Source: Bryobacterales bacterium
GTDB taxonomy: Bacteria; Acidobacteriota; Terriglobia; Bryobacterales; UBA6623
Direction: 5' to 3'
DNA: 64,000 bases
NCBI GenBank assembly: GCA_028819215.1
Contig: JAPPMG010000040.1
Location: 19,863-83,862 of the forward strand
Each line of letters starts with the position of its first letter. Within the stretch, counting starts at the first letter, position 1. The notes under the pieces are model-generated. The model made no database searches, was not told the origin of the DNA, and saw only the letters and a list, made by a program, of their open reading frames with translations. Shown in pieces: positions 17,308-27,058 of this stretch. Position numbers and translations under genes: made by a program.

Positions 17308-17495
17308 TCGCCGGAAGCGGTCTCCTGCTCATCCCGGCGCGGGCACGCGCCGCAGCGCAAGGATTCGCCTTGGGCGTCCAGCACGTCCGGCCCGCCGCAG
17401 GAGCCGCGCAGGCAGCGATTCTTGGAAAGCAGCCCGATAGCCATGATGGCCATCGCGATTCCGACAAAGGCGATCGCTAGCAGCACTACGCTCAT
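17259..17495 (-). CDS. nqrM: NqrM, Na+-NQR maturation protein
   Basis: A 78-residue protein with one N-terminal membrane helix ([22 protein letters not shown]) and Cys residues at 28, 33, 48 and 51, including RGSCGG, the signature of the NqrM (DUF539) family. NqrM is known to be needed for assembly of Na+-NQR, probably delivering iron for the Cys-bound site in NqrD/NqrE. It is the last gene of the nqr operon, overlapping apbE by 4 bases. The Thr/Glu-rich tail after residue 55 overlaps the converging SDR gene. Confidence 0.88.
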   Translation of the reverse strand: MSVVLLAIAFVGIAMAIMAIGLLSKNRCLRGSCGGPDVLDAQGESLRCGACPRRDEQETASGDQTTLPPVTSTTEPVT

Positions 17496-18553
17496 GGCGA
17501 CTCGTCTTCCATTTTCGCACGGAACTTGGGGGATTTGAACTCGCTCAGCGATTCGTCGGCTCCTTCTACCAGGAGCAGAGCGGCCAGATTCTCGCGCTCG
17601 GCTAGCGCTATGCCCTCGGTCTCGCCGAGCACCAGCAGCGCCGTCGCGAGCGCGTCGGCTCGCATGGCGCTGGGGTCGAGCACCGTTGCCGAGACGACTC
17701 GGTTCGCAGTCGGCCGCCCGGTGCGCGGATCGAGGACATGACCGAAGCGCTGGCCGTCCGCTTCCCGGAAATTGCGGTAGTTGCCGGAGGTGGCGACCGC
17801 GGTGTCGCTGAGGCGCAGGATCCGGTGGACGCTCCTGCCCGCGCTATCGGGGCGTTCCACGCCGATGCGCCAAGGGCTGCCATCGGCCCGCGTGCCCGCC
17901 GCCCGGACTTCCCCGCCCACTTCGACCAAGTAGCGGCGGTAGCCCATGCGTTCCAAAGACTCCGCGACCAAGTCCACGGCGTAGCCCTTGGCGATCGCCG
18001 ACAGATCGATCCGCAGTTGCGGGACCGTCTTGCGGACCGCCGGACCCCGCGCATCTAGAATCAGCTTTTGCCAGCCTGTCCGCTCCATGAGCCCGCGGAC
18101 GGTCTCCGCGGATGGCGGCGCAGAGGTTTCCCGAGGGCCGAAGCCCCACGCATCGACCAAGGGCCCGACCGTGATGTCGAACGCGCCTCCCGTGGCCGAG
18201 CTGACTTCTTGCGCCGCTGCGAGCACGGCATGGGTCTCCGCCGAGATGGACAGCGGCTCGGAGGATTCGTGCCGGTTGAGACGGGACACTTCCGAGTCGG
18301 CCCGGTAGGTCGACATCAGGGCATCGACTCGGTCGAGCGCCTGGCGGACGGCCGCGCCGATCGCTGCGGCATCCCGCTGGGCCCCGGGCAGCGTGACCCG
18401 GTACGAGGTGCCCATGGTGGCCCCGGACAGTTCCAGCGCCTGCGGGGACGGCTCTCTGCTGGCGCAGGCGCACATCGCCGCGAGCACAACGCTCACGGTC
18501 GCGGCGCGATGAACCAAGAGCGCCCTGCTGCGGCCCGTGCCGGAATCAGCCAC
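17492..18553 (-). CDS. apbE: FAD:protein FMN transferase ApbE
   Basis: A 353-residue exported protein; its signal ends in a Cys-containing stretch (LAAMCACAS), so it may be a lipoprotein. The mature part has [53 protein letters not shown] (FAD/Mg site) and [11 protein letters not shown], all ApbE hallmarks. ApbE attaches FMN through a phosphoester to Thr in NqrB and NqrC, and both acceptor motifs are encoded upstream in this operon. It overlaps nqrF by 8 bases and nqrM by 4. Confidence 0.95.
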   Translation of the reverse strand: MADSGTGRSRALLVHRAATVSVVLAAMCACASREPSPQALELSGATMGTSYRVTLPGAQRDAAAIGAAVRQALDRVDALMSTYRADSEVSRLNRHESSEPLSISAETHAVLAAAQEVSSATGGAFDITVGPLVDAWGFGPRETSAPPSAETVRGLMERTGWQKLILDARGPAVRKTVPQLRIDLSAIAKGYAVDLVAESLERMGYRRYLVEVGGEVRAAGTRADGSPWRIGVERPDSAGRSVHRILRLSDTAVATSGNYRNFREADGQRFGHVLDPRTGRPTANRVVSATVLDPSAMRADALATALLVLGETEGIALAERENLAALLLVEGADESLSEFKSPKFRAKMEDESP

Positions 18554-19775
18554 CGAAGTCGTCGAACATGATGTTCTCGGGCTCCACGCCGAGGCTGTCG
18601 AGCATGTTGAAGCACGCCGTCATCATCGGCGGCGGCCCGCAGATGTAGTACTCGCAGTCTTCGGGCGCCGGATGGTCCTTGAGATAGTTGTCGAGCAGCA
18701 CTTGGTGGATGAAGCCCGTGTAGCCGGTCCAGCTGTCTTCCTCGAGCGGATCCGACAGCGCGAGGTGCCATTTGAAGTTGGGATTCTCGCGCTCTATCAT
18801 GTCGAAGTCCTCTAGGTAGAAGGCCTCGCGCAAGCTGCGGGCCCCGTACCAGAACGTGACCTTGCGGTCGGTGGCGATGCGGCGGAACTGGTCGAAGATG
18901 TGCGACCGCATGGGCGCCATGCCGGCGCCGCCGCCGATGAACACCATCTCCGCCTTGGTGTCCTTTGCGAAGAACTCCCCGAACGGGCCGGCGATCTCGA
19001 CATCGTCCCCGGGCTTGAGGTTGAAGATGTACGACGACATTTTGCCCGGCGGCGTGCCTTCCGGGGCGCGCGGCGGGGGAGAGGCCACGCGCACGTTGAG
19101 CATGATGACGCCGAGCTCCTCGGGGTAGTTGGCCATCGAGTAGGCCCGCTCGACTGGCTCGCCGACCGTGGAGACATAACGCCACAGGTTGAACTTGTCC
19201 CAGTCCGGGCGGTACTCGTCAGATACGTCGAAGTCCTGGTAGTGCACCGTGTGCGGCGGGCAGCTGATCTGGATGTAGCCGCCGGCCCGGAACGGCACCG
19301 ATTCCCCGGGCGGCAGCTCCAGCACCAGTTCCTTGATGAAGGTCGCCACGTTGTCGTTGGACCGCACCTTGCAATTCCAGCGCCTGACCGAGAAGACCTC
19401 GTCGGGCACCCGGATTTCCATGTCGTTCTTGACCTTCACCTGGCACGACAGGCGCAGCCCATCGCGGGCCTGGCCGCGGTTTATGTGGCTGGCCTCGGTC
19501 GGCAGCATCGCGCCGCCGCCCTCGCAGACTGTAACGGTGCACACGCCGCAACTGCCCTTGCCGCCGCAGGCGGACGCGATGAAGATCTTGTTCTCGGCCA
19601 GCGTGTTCAGCAGCGTGCCCCCGGAATTCACGGTCAGGGTGTTGGCCGGATCCCCGTTGATGCTGATCGAAACAGCGCCGCTGGAGACTAGGCGGTTCTT
19701 GGCCACCATGAGCAGGGCGACGAGCGACAGAATGACGCCCGTGAACATGGCGACGCCGAGCAGGACAGTGATCAT
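18546..19775 (-). CDS. nqrF: Na+-NQR subunit F (NADH-oxidising)
   Basis: A 409-residue protein. Residues 1-25 form the membrane anchor. The 2Fe-2S ferredoxin domain has Cys70, Cys76, Cys79 ([11 protein letters not shown]) and Cys111 (LSCQV). The FAD domain has RAYSMANYP, and the NADH domain has [12 protein letters not shown] and CGPPPMM. It takes electrons from NADH and starts the Na+-pumping chain. It is followed by apbE and preceded by nqrE with 30 bases between. Confidence 0.97.
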   Translation of the reverse strand: MITVLLGVAMFTGVILSLVALLMVAKNRLVSSGAVSISINGDPANTLTVNSGGTLLNTLAENKIFIASACGGKGSCGVCTVTVCEGGGAMLPTEASHINRGQARDGLRLSCQVKVKNDMEIRVPDEVFSVRRWNCKVRSNDNVATFIKELVLELPPGESVPFRAGGYIQISCPPHTVHYQDFDVSDEYRPDWDKFNLWRYVSTVGEPVERAYSMANYPEELGVIMLNVRVASPPPRAPEGTPPGKMSSYIFNLKPGDDVEIAGPFGEFFAKDTKAEMVFIGGGAGMAPMRSHIFDQFRRIATDRKVTFWYGARSLREAFYLEDFDMIERENPNFKWHLALSDPLEEDSWTGYTGFIHQVLLDNYLKDHPAPEDCEYYICGPPPMMTACFNMLDSLGVEPENIMFDDFGG

Positions 19776-19805
19776 CTTGGCTCCGTCAACATCCCGGTCG
19801 GCTGC

Positions 19806-20420
19806 CTAGAGTTGGATTCCTCCGAAGGCCATGAAGCCGATCGCCATCAGGCCCGAGAGGACGAACGTCATGCCCAGGCCGCGCAGCCCCAGCGGTATGT
19901 TGCTGTACTGCAGGCGCTCGCGGATCGAGGCCAGCGCGATGATCGCCAGCGCCCAGCCGATTCCTGAGCCAAAGCCGAAGACGACGCTCTCGCCGAACGT
20001 GTAGGTGCGCTCCACCATCAGCAGCGAGCCGCCCAGGATCGCGCAGTTGACCGCGATCAGCGGCAAGAACACGCCCAGCGCGGCGTACAGGGCCGGCACG
20101 TAGCGGTCAAGCGTCATTTCGACGATCTGCACCATGGCCGCGATCGTGCCGATATAGCACAGGAATCCGAGGAACGACAGGTCGTAGTCGGCCAGCGCAG
20201 GGGAGATCCACGCCATGGCTCCGTCACTGAGCAGGCGGTTGTAGATCAAGTTGTTGATAGGCACGGTGACCGTCTGCACGAAGATCACCGCCGCGCCCAG
20301 GCCGATCGCCGTATTGACCCTCTTCGAGCAGGCCAGGAACGAGCACATGCCCAGGAAGAAGGCCAGCGCGAGATTCTCGACAAAGATCGCCTTGATGGCG
20401 AGGTTCAGGTACTGCTCCAT
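19806..20420 (-). CDS. nqrE: Na+-NQR subunit E
   Basis: A 204-residue membrane protein with six predicted helices. The start is the ATG at 20420 ([20 protein letters not shown]); the longer open frame reaches into nqrD and is not coding. [12 protein letters not shown] carries a conserved Cys, which with Cys residues of NqrD holds an iron centre midway through the membrane. It begins 4 bases after nqrD ends. Confidence 0.97.
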   Translation of the reverse strand: MEQYLNLAIKAIFVENLALAFFLGMCSFLACSKRVNTAIGLGAAVIFVQTVTVPINNLIYNRLLSDGAMAWISPALADYDLSFLGFLCYIGTIAAMVQIVEMTLDRYVPALYAALGVFLPLIAVNCAILGGSLLMVERTYTFGESVVFGFGSGIGWALAIIALASIRERLQYSNIPLGLRGLGMTFVLSGLMAIGFMAFGGIQL

Positions 20421-20424
20421 GATC

Positions 20425-21051
20425 CTAGCCCTCCGGTTCGACCTGGTCGGTCTTCCAGCTGCGCAATGCCCAGATGAACAGTCCGATGATGAAGAACGCG
20501 CCCGCCGATATGCCCAGCAGCCCGTTGGGGTTGTACCAGCCGCCGTCATGCACCTTGGGCAGCACCACCGCGCCGAAGACGGTGCCTTGGGCCAGCAGTT
20601 CTCGCAAGAAGGCCGTCGCCATCAGAATGGCGCTGTAGCCGAGGCCGTTGCCGATTCCGTCCAGCAGGCTGTCGAAGGGGCCGTTCTGCATGGCATAGGC
20701 CTCGGCGCGGCCCATGATGATGCAGTTGGTGATGATCAGGCCGACGAATACCGACAATTGCTTGCTGATCTCGTAGATGTAGGCCTTCAGCACCTGGTCG
20801 GTCATGATCACCAGCGAGGCGATGATGGTCAGCTGCACGATGATGCGCACGTTGCCGGGAATGAAGTTGCGCAGGAGGCTGATCGACACGTTCGACAGCG
20901 CCAGCACGCTGATCACGGCGACGCACATCACCAGCGCGGTCTCGAGTTTGGTCGTCACCGCCAGCGCCGAGCAGATGCCGAGCACCTGCAGGGCGATCGG
21001 ATTGCTCTCGAACAGCGGGTCTAGCAGGGTCTTGGTGCTGGCTGCTGTCAT
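20425..21051 (-). CDS. nqrD: Na+-NQR subunit D
   Basis: A 208-residue membrane protein starting at the ATG at 21051 ([18 protein letters not shown]). Six helices are expected. [22 protein letters not shown] and [15 protein letters not shown] match the pseudo-symmetric NqrD/RnfE family, with conserved Cys in both halves. It overlaps nqrC by 4 bases. It is NQR rather than RNF because nqrA, the Thr-flavinylation motifs and nqrM are all present. Confidence 0.97.
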   Translation of the reverse strand: MTAASTKTLLDPLFESNPIALQVLGICSALAVTTKLETALVMCVAVISVLALSNVSISLLRNFIPGNVRIIVQLTIIASLVIMTDQVLKAYIYEISKQLSVFVGLIITNCIIMGRAEAYAMQNGPFDSLLDGIGNGLGYSAILMATAFLRELLAQGTVFGAVVLPKVHDGGWYNPNGLLGISAGAFFIIGLFIWALRSWKTDQVEPEG

Positions 21052-21821
21052 AGGGCTTGCCCCTCTTGAAATTGCCTGAGGTAGTTCTTGAACCCGGAAT
21101 CGCCGAGCCAGAAGTCCAGCATCGACGTCACTCCGTTGCTCGTAATCGTCGCCCCGGTCAGGCCGTCGACCTCGTGCGGCGCATCGGCCGGTGAGCCGGC
21201 CGCGCCCTTGATCACACGGATCGCCGGGTCGCCGGCGGCGCCGTAGATCTTGCGGCCCGGCCAGAGCGATTTCCACTTGGGATTGTCGACTTCGCCGCCG
21301 AGCCCCGGTGTCTCGCCGTGCTGGTAGTACGTGATTCCTCGGACGGTGTTGCCGTCCTGTCCGACCGCGAGGAAGCCGTACAGGGTGGACCACAGGCCGT
21401 AGCCCTCGATCGGCACGACTGCCATTGACGGCCGCTCCCCGTCCATGACCTCGTATACCAAGGCGTGGTCGGGCAACCGCTTTACGGAGGCCCGGTTTTC
21501 GGGCGCCTCCCGGCTGGTCGCGGGATCCTTGGCCGCCTTGGCCTGGTCGAAGCCGATTGGGTCAATGTCCGTCCGCTCGCCGGTCCGCAGGTCGATCACG
21601 ACCGAGCGGATCCCCTCGAAGCGGCGCTGGACTTCGTTCGCGTCCAAGCTCTCGCCGGCCTGGGCGAGGCCCGCCGCGAACAGCACGTTGCGCTGCTTGT
21701 CGAGGGCTGCGTTGCGCAGCTGGTTCTCCTTCAGCGAGACCGCAGCCGAAGAGACCAGCACGGCGCAGGCGACGCAGACCGCCCCCGAGAACAGGATCGT
21801 GTAGAGCGCGTTATGCCGCAT
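21048..21821 (-). CDS. nqrC: Na+-NQR subunit C (covalent FMN)
   Basis: A 257-residue protein with one N-terminal helix ([21 protein letters not shown]) and a periplasmic FMN-binding domain. [14 protein letters not shown] is the flavinylation site; the second Thr is the expected acceptor attached by Apb[13 protein letters not shown] and ETPGLGGEV are conserved. It overlaps nqrB by 11 bases. Confidence 0.96.
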   Translation of the reverse strand: MRHNALYTILFSGAVCVACAVLVSSAAVSLKENQLRNAALDKQRNVLFAAGLAQAGESLDANEVQRRFEGIRSVVIDLRTGERTDIDPIGFDQAKAAKDPATSREAPENRASVKRLPDHALVYEVMDGERPSMAVVPIEGYGLWSTLYGFLAVGQDGNTVRGITYYQHGETPGLGGEVDNPKWKSLWPGRKIYGAAGDPAIRVIKGAAGSPADAPHEVDGLTGATITSNGVTSMLDFWLGDSGFKNYLRQFQEGQAL

Positions 21822-23028
21822 AGCGGGCCCTCCTGCGCTTGACGTTGGCTTGGATCACGAAGTGGTCGATGAGCGAGGCGAACATGTTCATGAACAGGAT
21901 CGCTAGCATCATCCCTTCGGGGAACGCCGGATTGATCACGCGGATCAAGATCGCGAGCACGCCGATCAGGAATCCGTATACGTAGCGGCCTTTGTTGGTG
22001 TGCGCCGAGGACACCGGGTCAGTGGCCATGAACACCAGGCCGAAGGCCCAGCCGCCGAGCACCAAGTGCCACTCGAAGGGAACGTTCATCAGCGGATTCG
22101 TGGCGGAGTTCATGGCGTTGAGCAACTGCACCATCAGGAACGAACCGACCGCTCCTGACACCATGATGCGCCACGAGCCGATTCCGGTGGCCACCAAGAC
22201 GAGCGCGCCGATCAGGCACGCCAGCGTGGAGGTCTCTCCCATCGAGCCGGGCACCAGGCCCAGGAAAGCCTGCGTCCAGCTCACGCCTCCGACCGCCAGC
22301 GCCTCCGGGCCGGCGAGCGCGGCCTCGGCCAGCCAGGTGGCGCCGCTGCTGCCGTCGACCGTCGTATCGGCGGCTATCCAGACTTGGTCGCCCGAGATCT
22401 GCGCCGGATAGGCGAAGAACAGGAAGGCCCGCGACATCAGCGCGGGGTTGAAGATGTTCATCCCCGTGCCGCCGAAGATCTCCTTGCCGATGATCACGCC
22501 GAAGGCGATGCCGAGTGCCACCTGCCACAAAGGAATGGTAGGAGGCAGGACCAGCGGGAACAGCATCCCCGTGACCAAGAACCCCTCGTTGATATCGTGC
22601 TTGCGCACGACCGCGAAGAGGGCCTCGCAGTTTCCCCCGACCGCGAAGGTGACGATCAGCACGGGCAGGTAGTACAGCGCGCCGTGCAGGATGCAGCCGA
22701 GAATGTCGCCCGGGTCGAATCCTCCGAATCCAAGCGCGGCCAGCGCGGCTGTCTGCCAGGTGTCCAGTGGCTGGGCGCCCTGCGAGATCGCGAGGTTGGC
22801 TTGGTAGCCGGTGTTGTAAAGGGCCATCGCCACGCAAGGCAGCAGCGCGATCACGACCGTGACCATCATGCGCTTGACATCGATGCCATCCCGCACATGC
22901 GCCGCCCCGCGCGTCGTGTGGCCCGGCGTGTAGAGGAAGGTGTCCATCGCCTCGTAGAGCGGGTACAAGCGCTCCAGCCGCCCGCCCGGCTGGAACTGCT
23001 TCTCTACGGAGTCGAGGATCGCGCGCAT
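21811..23028 (-). CDS. nqrB: Na+-NQR subunit B (covalent FMN, Na+ channel)
   Basis: A 405-residue membrane protein from the ATG at 23028 ([16 protein letters not shown]); upstream reading in this frame is the shadow of nqrA. About ten helices are expected. [17 protein letters not shown] and [14 protein letters not shown] are typical; the Thr of SGAT should carry [18 protein letters not shown] is also conserved. It binds riboflavin and ubiquinone in characterised homologues and forms the Na+ path. It starts 34 bases after nqrA. Confidence 0.97.
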   Translation of the reverse strand: MRAILDSVEKQFQPGGRLERLYPLYEAMDTFLYTPGHTTRGAAHVRDGIDVKRMMVTVVIALLPCVAMALYNTGYQANLAISQGAQPLDTWQTAALAALGFGGFDPGDILGCILHGALYYLPVLIVTFAVGGNCEALFAVVRKHDINEGFLVTGMLFPLVLPPTIPLWQVALGIAFGVIIGKEIFGGTGMNIFNPALMSRAFLFFAYPAQISGDQVWIAADTTVDGSSGATWLAEAALAGPEALAVGGVSWTQAFLGLVPGSMGETSTLACLIGALVLVATGIGSWRIMVSGAVGSFLMVQLLNAMNSATNPLMNVPFEWHLVLGGWAFGLVFMATDPVSSAHTNKGRYVYGFLIGVLAILIRVINPAFPEGMMLAILFMNMFASLIDHFVIQANVKRRRARYAA

Positions 23029-23062
23029 GTCGGTTCGATGGTGGTTGGCGGTGAGGGGCGGG

Positions 23063-24436
23063 CTAGCCTTCCTTCTCGAGCGTGGTGAGGATGTCTCGCA
23101 GCAGGCTGCCGAACTCGGCTTTCTCGGGCGAGACGAACGAGCACAGCGCCAGGTCCTCCTCGAGCAATTCGAGTGCGCCGAGCTCTTCGGCACGCTCCGG
23201 GTTCGGCATCAGCAGGGAGCGCAGCAGAGGCGCGGGCAGGATGTCCAGGGGCATGATCTTCTCGTAGGTGCCGACCGGGACCATGGCGCGGACGGAGCCG
23301 TTGGTCGTGGTCGTGAACGAGTACTTCCGGCCGGGCATCCACGAGCCGAGGAACAGCCGCATGACCGAGAAGGTGCTGGAGCCGGGCGCGAGCCATCCCA
23401 GCAGCCGCCTCCGGCTGTCTTCGTGCAAGCCTGTGACTTGCGTGTGGTAGCGCCCCAGGTATCCGAAGATCTCTCCCTCGGCGCGGCGGCCGGAAAGTGC
23501 CGAGCCCGAAAGCGCGCGAGTCTCTCCGGCGTCCAACTCGCGGCTGGTGAGGCTTGAGATCGAGGCCCCGAGGCGTGTCCGCAGCAGGCGCGGCCGGTGC
23601 ACTGCCGGCCCGGCGAGGGAGATCACTCGATCGACCGGCAGGACGCCGTTCTCGAACAGCTTCCCGACTGCGATCGCGTCTTGGTAGCCGACGTGCCAGA
23701 CCTGCTTGTTGCGGTCCACTGGATCCAGCACGTGAATGTGCAGGCCGGCCGTTCCGCTCGGGTGTGGGCCTTCGAATTCCTCCAAGCGGAAGCTTTCGCC
23801 GGCCGGCGCAGCGACAGAGCTGCCCCTTGTCTTGCACACGAAGATCGGCGCTCCGGCAGCCACCTTGGCGAGCGCTTCCAGACCGCGGGCGAAGTGCGCC
23901 TCGTTGCCAGCCATGACGGCGTCGACGTCTGCTGCGAGGGGATCGGTGTCTGCGGCCGTGACAAAGAGCGAGTGGGGCTTGGCGTCAACGGCGGGAATCC
24001 GTCCGAACGGCCGCGCGCGCAGCGCTGTCCACAGGCCGGAGTCGACGAGCAGCGACCGAGCTTGCTCGGAGGTGAGTTCGGACGGGTGTCGCCCGGTATA
24101 CGACTCGAACGCTACGCAGTCGTGACCGCCCTGCAGTTCGCTTGCATCCAGTTGCAGCACCACCGATTGCAGAGCTCGGCGCTCGCCGCGGTTGATCGCC
24201 GTAACCGTGCCGCCGCTTGGAGCCGTGTAGCGGACGCCGGGAGTCTTCTTGTCCTCGAACAGCGCCTGTCCGCGCCGGACGCTGTCGCCGACAGCGACTA
24301 GCATCGTCGGCTTCATGCCGACGTAGTCATCGGCCAGCAGTCCCACGTGGGAGGGAGCGGAGGCCGGCTCGACCCGCTGCGCGGGCTGCCCTCCAATGGG
24401 CAAGTCCAGTCCCTTGCGAACTTTGTGTAGCCCCAT
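23063..24436 (-). CDS. nqrA: Na+-NQR subunit A
   Basis: A 457-residue cytoplasmic subunit. [16 protein letters not shown] is the NqrA N terminus; [23 protein letters not shown] and [18 protein letters not shown] form the barrel-sandwich (biotinyl-like) region, and [10 protein letters not shown] and PFD-type [21 protein letters not shown] lie in the C-terminal part. It has no cofactor and helps bind quinone. A GAGGAG Shine-Dalgarno sits 4 bases before the ATG. It is the first gene of the operon A-B-C-D-E-F-apbE-nqrM. Confidence 0.96.
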   Translation of the reverse strand: MGLHKVRKGLDLPIGGQPAQRVEPASAPSHVGLLADDYVGMKPTMLVAVGDSVRRGQALFEDKKTPGVRYTAPSGGTVTAINRGERRALQSVVLQLDASELQGGHDCVAFESYTGRHPSELTSEQARSLLVDSGLWTALRARPFGRIPAVDAKPHSLFVTAADTDPLAADVDAVMAGNEAHFARGLEALAKVAAGAPIFVCKTRGSSVAAPAGESFRLEEFEGPHPSGTAGLHIHVLDPVDRNKQVWHVGYQDAIAVGKLFENGVLPVDRVISLAGPAVHRPRLLRTRLGASISSLTSRELDAGETRALSGSALSGRRAEGEIFGYLGRYHTQVTGLHEDSRRRLLGWLAPGSSTFSVMRLFLGSWMPGRKYSFTTTTNGSVRAMVPVGTYEKIMPLDILPAPLLRSLLMPNPERAEELGALELLEEDLALCSFVSPEKAEFGSLLRDILTTLEKEG

Positions 24437-24778
24437 GTGCTCCTCGGTCGGTAAGGAATCCGCGATCAGTGCTGGCAGTGCCCCTGCATCCCGTTCCGTG
24501 CCTGCCGGTTAGCTCCCCACGCCCGTCACCGGCACCCCCGTCCACGTCGGAACGGCTGAGTAGCACCTGATCTCGAGATTGTGGGGGAACATGGCGGCAG
24601 CCGCGAGGCGGGAAGCGCGAGCCGTGCTTGCCGACATCTCCCATTGTAATGCTTCGCCATGGCCGGACTCCAGCTTGCCCTCAGCCCGGCAAGCGCTGGG
24701 GACGGCGACAAATTCGCATCAAAAAAACACGGCGCGGGCGCTGCCGTGGGGTATAATCTCGCAGTGTCTCCCGTGGCG
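24437..24778. other. Divergent intergenic region (nqr operon and thiS promoters)
   Basis: About 340 bases between the divergent nqrA and thiS starts. A consensus -10 hexamer TATAAT at 24752-24757 points towards thiS. An ACCTGATCT with a nearby CTGAG at 24553-24572 looks superficially like part of a TPP riboswitch, but the required ACCC and TAAT-CCAGC parts are missing. No nqr promoter could be assigned. Confidence 0.5.
24752..24757 (+). promoter_or_regulatory. -10 element upstream of thiS
   Basis: A perfect TATAAT 21 bases before the ATG at 24779 (and 6 bases before an alternative GTG at 24764). No good -35 was seen 16-18 bases upstream. If used, it would give a very short leader. Confidence 0.4.
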
Positions 24779-24979
24779 ATGTCGATCACGCTCAATGGTG
24801 AGTCCCGCACGTTGTCGTCGACGGCCTCCGTGCGGGATCTGATACTGGAACTGGGCCTGGACGAGGACGCGGTGGCGGTTGAGCGCAACCGTGCAATCGT
24901 GCGGAGGCCGCGTTGGGCGGAGACTATGTTACGATCCGGTGACCGGATCGAAGTGGTACGGTTCGTTGGTGGGGGCTAA
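24779..24979 (+). CDS. thiS: ThiS-like sulfur carrier protein
   Basis: A 66-residue beta-grasp protein. MSITLNGESRTLSSTASV is the first hairpin, LILELGLDEDAVAVERN the ThiS centre, and SGDRIEVVRFVGGG ends in the Gly-Gly tail that is adenylated and thiocarboxylated. It supplies sulfur for the thiazole of thiamine. It stands alone: no thiG, thiF or thiE is adjacent. A GTG at 24764 could add five residues. Confidence 0.85.
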   Translation: MSITLNGESRTLSSTASVRDLILELGLDEDAVAVERNRAIVRRPRWAETMLRSGDRIEVVRFVGGG

Positions 24980-25080
24980 GACTGGTGTGCCGAAGAACGC
25001 CGGGCGGTCGCTGGCGGGTTTGGTATCCTTTGCAACACTGTGAGTGATTCAGTTCGTTGGGAGGCGCGAAAGGGTTGGTG

Positions 25081-25605
25081 ATGACTCTAGGATCTAACGG
25101 AAGGCCGGGTGTAGGTCCGATCTACAGCAGCTTGGATGTTGCTGGATTGACCGGAGTAAGCCTGCGTCAGCTGCAGTGGTGGGACGAGCAGGGAGTTGTG
25201 ACGCCGATGCAGAAGGGGCGTCGCCGCCTCTACAACCCTACGGAAGTATTGCTGGTCTCTGTCATCGTGGGGCTGCGCCGCAAGAAGCTCTCTCTCCAGA
25301 AGATCCGCAAAGTGGTAGACGAGCTCAAGGAAGACAAGAGCATCGCCGAGCTCGCGGCCGAGCCTGCAGCCTCCGACGTATATCTGCTGACGGACGGCGA
25401 CCACGTCAGCTTGCAGGACTCGATCCAGAGAATCGTCGACATCCAAGTTGCGTCGGAGACGCCGATGACGCTGCTGTGCGTCTCGGACCTGTTGCGCAAG
25501 CTGGGTTGGGTCGACGACCAGACGCCTCGCAAGCCGGTGCATATCGAAACCGGCAGGGCAGGCGGCGCCCGGCGGACGCGAACGAGCGCATCTAGGGCGT
25601 CTTGA
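25081..25605 (+). CDS. MerR-family transcriptional regulator
   Basis: A 174-residue protein from the ATG at 25081. Residues 15-80 form the winged HTH: YSSLDVAGLTGVSLRQLQWW, DEQGVVTPMQKGRRRLY and the dimerisation-helix start. The C-terminal part lacks the Cys residues of metal-sensing members, so the effector is not evident. An in-frame TTG 24 bases upstream is less likely. It is 101 bases after thiS on the same strand and converges on der. Confidence 0.85.
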   Translation: MTLGSNGRPGVGPIYSSLDVAGLTGVSLRQLQWWDEQGVVTPMQKGRRRLYNPTEVLLVSVIVGLRRKKLSLQKIRKVVDELKEDKSIAELAAEPAASDVYLLTDGDHVSLQDSIQRIVDIQVASETPMTLLCVSDLLRKLGWVDDQTPRKPVHIETGRAGGARRTRTSASRAS

Positions 25606-25634
25606 CTGGGCGTTGAGGCACGTGCCGCCCGTTC

Positions 25635-26945
25635 TTAGCGGCGGCTGCGCGAGCGCACTACAATCGGCGTTCCCTCGAAGCTGAAGCGTTCTCGGATCTG
25701 GTTGATCAAGTACCGCTCGAGCCCGAAGTGCAACGGGCCCTTGCGGCCGCCGAAGAACAAGAATGTCGGCGGCCGTGTCGCCACTTGCGTGAGGTACGTG
25801 AACTTCGGCTTGCGTCCCGGCACCGTGACACGCTCCATATCCAGTTCGGCCAGGAACCGGTTCAGCTCCGCCGTCGGCACGCGCTGTTGAGCGGCTCGGT
25901 CTGCCTTCTTGACCAGCGGGAACAGGCTCTGCACGTGCAGGCCCGTGCGGGCCGAAACGAAGGCAACCGGGGCGTACGGCAGCATCTTGAGCTCCTCGCG
26001 TACGTGGCGGCGGAACTCCCCTTGCGCCCGGTCGGCAACGTCCCATTTGTTGGCGACGACAATGCATGCCTTGCCCGCGTCGTGGATATAGCCTGCGATG
26101 TGCGTATCTTGCGCCGTGACGCCCTCGCGGGGATCGATCAGCAGCAGCGCGACGCCCGCCATGCGCAAGTGGCGCTGGGCCATGACGATGCTGAGCTTCT
26201 CGGTCATCTCCTTGGTCTTGCTCTTGCGCCGGATCCCGGCCGTATCGACGAACACGAACCGCTGGCCGCGATGTACGGCTTCGGCATCAACGGCGTCGCG
26301 AGTCGTGCCCGGAACCGCCGACACAATCGCCGGACTGCCGCCGACGAGCCGGTTGAGCAAGGTGGACTTGCCGACGTTCGGCCTGCCTAGGATGGCGATG
26401 CGGATCGGGCGGTCCTCGTTGCCGTCGCCGTCATCGTCGGGCGGGAATCCATGCGTCGCGCCCGAAAGCAAGGGTTCGATGCCGAGCCCGTGCTCGGCGG
26501 AGATCGGGAACACCGCCGCGAAGCCCAGTTCGCTGAACTGCAGCGCCAGCGAATTCAGGGAGGGAGTGTCGCACTTGTTGACAGCCACGCTGACCTGAGA
26601 TCCGGCCCGTCTCAAGAGCTGGGCCAGATCGCGGTCGGTCGGCGTGAGCTCCGTCCGCCCGTCGACGACGAAAATCACGTGGTCAGCGTCGTCGATCGCG
26701 TGCCTCACCCGTTCGCTGACCAAGGAGGGGATCTCCTCCTTTTCGAAGAAAGTCATGCCGCCGGTGTCGGTGACTTCAAACAGCTTGCCCTGCCATTTGA
26801 CAGGCAGCCGAATGCGGTCCCGGGTCAGGCCGGCGTGGTCGCCAACGATCGACCTTCTCGAGCTAGTGATCCGGTTGAAGAGTGTTGACTTGCCAACGTT
26901 CTGCCGCCCGACGATTACCAGTTGCGGCGGCCGAGTCGGCTCCAT
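25635..26945 (-). CDS. der: Ribosome biogenesis GTPase Der (EngA)
   Basis: A 436-residue protein with two tandem GTPase domains: GRQNVGKST, DTGG and NKCD in the first, GRPNVGKST, DTAG and NKWD in the second, followed by the C-terminal KH-like domain (RKPKFTYLTQVATRPPTFLFF). The first P-loop has Gln instead of the usual Pro (GRxNVGKS), an unremarkable change. Der is needed for 50S maturation. The ATG at 26945 fits homologues; one seven codons upstream is possible. Confidence 0.97.
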   Translation of the reverse strand: MEPTRPPQLVIVGRQNVGKSTLFNRITSSRRSIVGDHAGLTRDRIRLPVKWQGKLFEVTDTGGMTFFEKEEIPSLVSERVRHAIDDADHVIFVVDGRTELTPTDRDLAQLLRRAGSQVSVAVNKCDTPSLNSLALQFSELGFAAVFPISAEHGLGIEPLLSGATHGFPPDDDGDGNEDRPIRIAILGRPNVGKSTLLNRLVGGSPAIVSAVPGTTRDAVDAEAVHRGQRFVFVDTAGIRRKSKTKEMTEKLSIVMAQRHLRMAGVALLLIDPREGVTAQDTHIAGYIHDAGKACIVVANKWDVADRAQGEFRRHVREELKMLPYAPVAFVSARTGLHVQSLFPLVKKADRAAQQRVPTAELNRFLAELDMERVTVPGRKPKFTYLTQVATRPPTFLFFGGRKGPLHFGLERYLINQIRERFSFEGTPIVVRSRSRR

Positions 26946-27058
26946 GCGGGGATCATAGCAGCCCAATGTGAGCCATCTTGCTCAACCTAGGTCGCGGTCG
27001 CCTGGTGACGATCTGCCGAATGGCAAGCTAGACTGCTGAACTCATATAGCTCTTTGTC

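Noticed and set aside
24530..24600. TPP-riboswitch-like words (CTGAG and ACCTGATCT) upstream of thiS
   Set aside because: The words are only six bases apart, and the ACCC and TAATxCCAGC parts of the aptamer are absent; it is also 200 bases from thiS.
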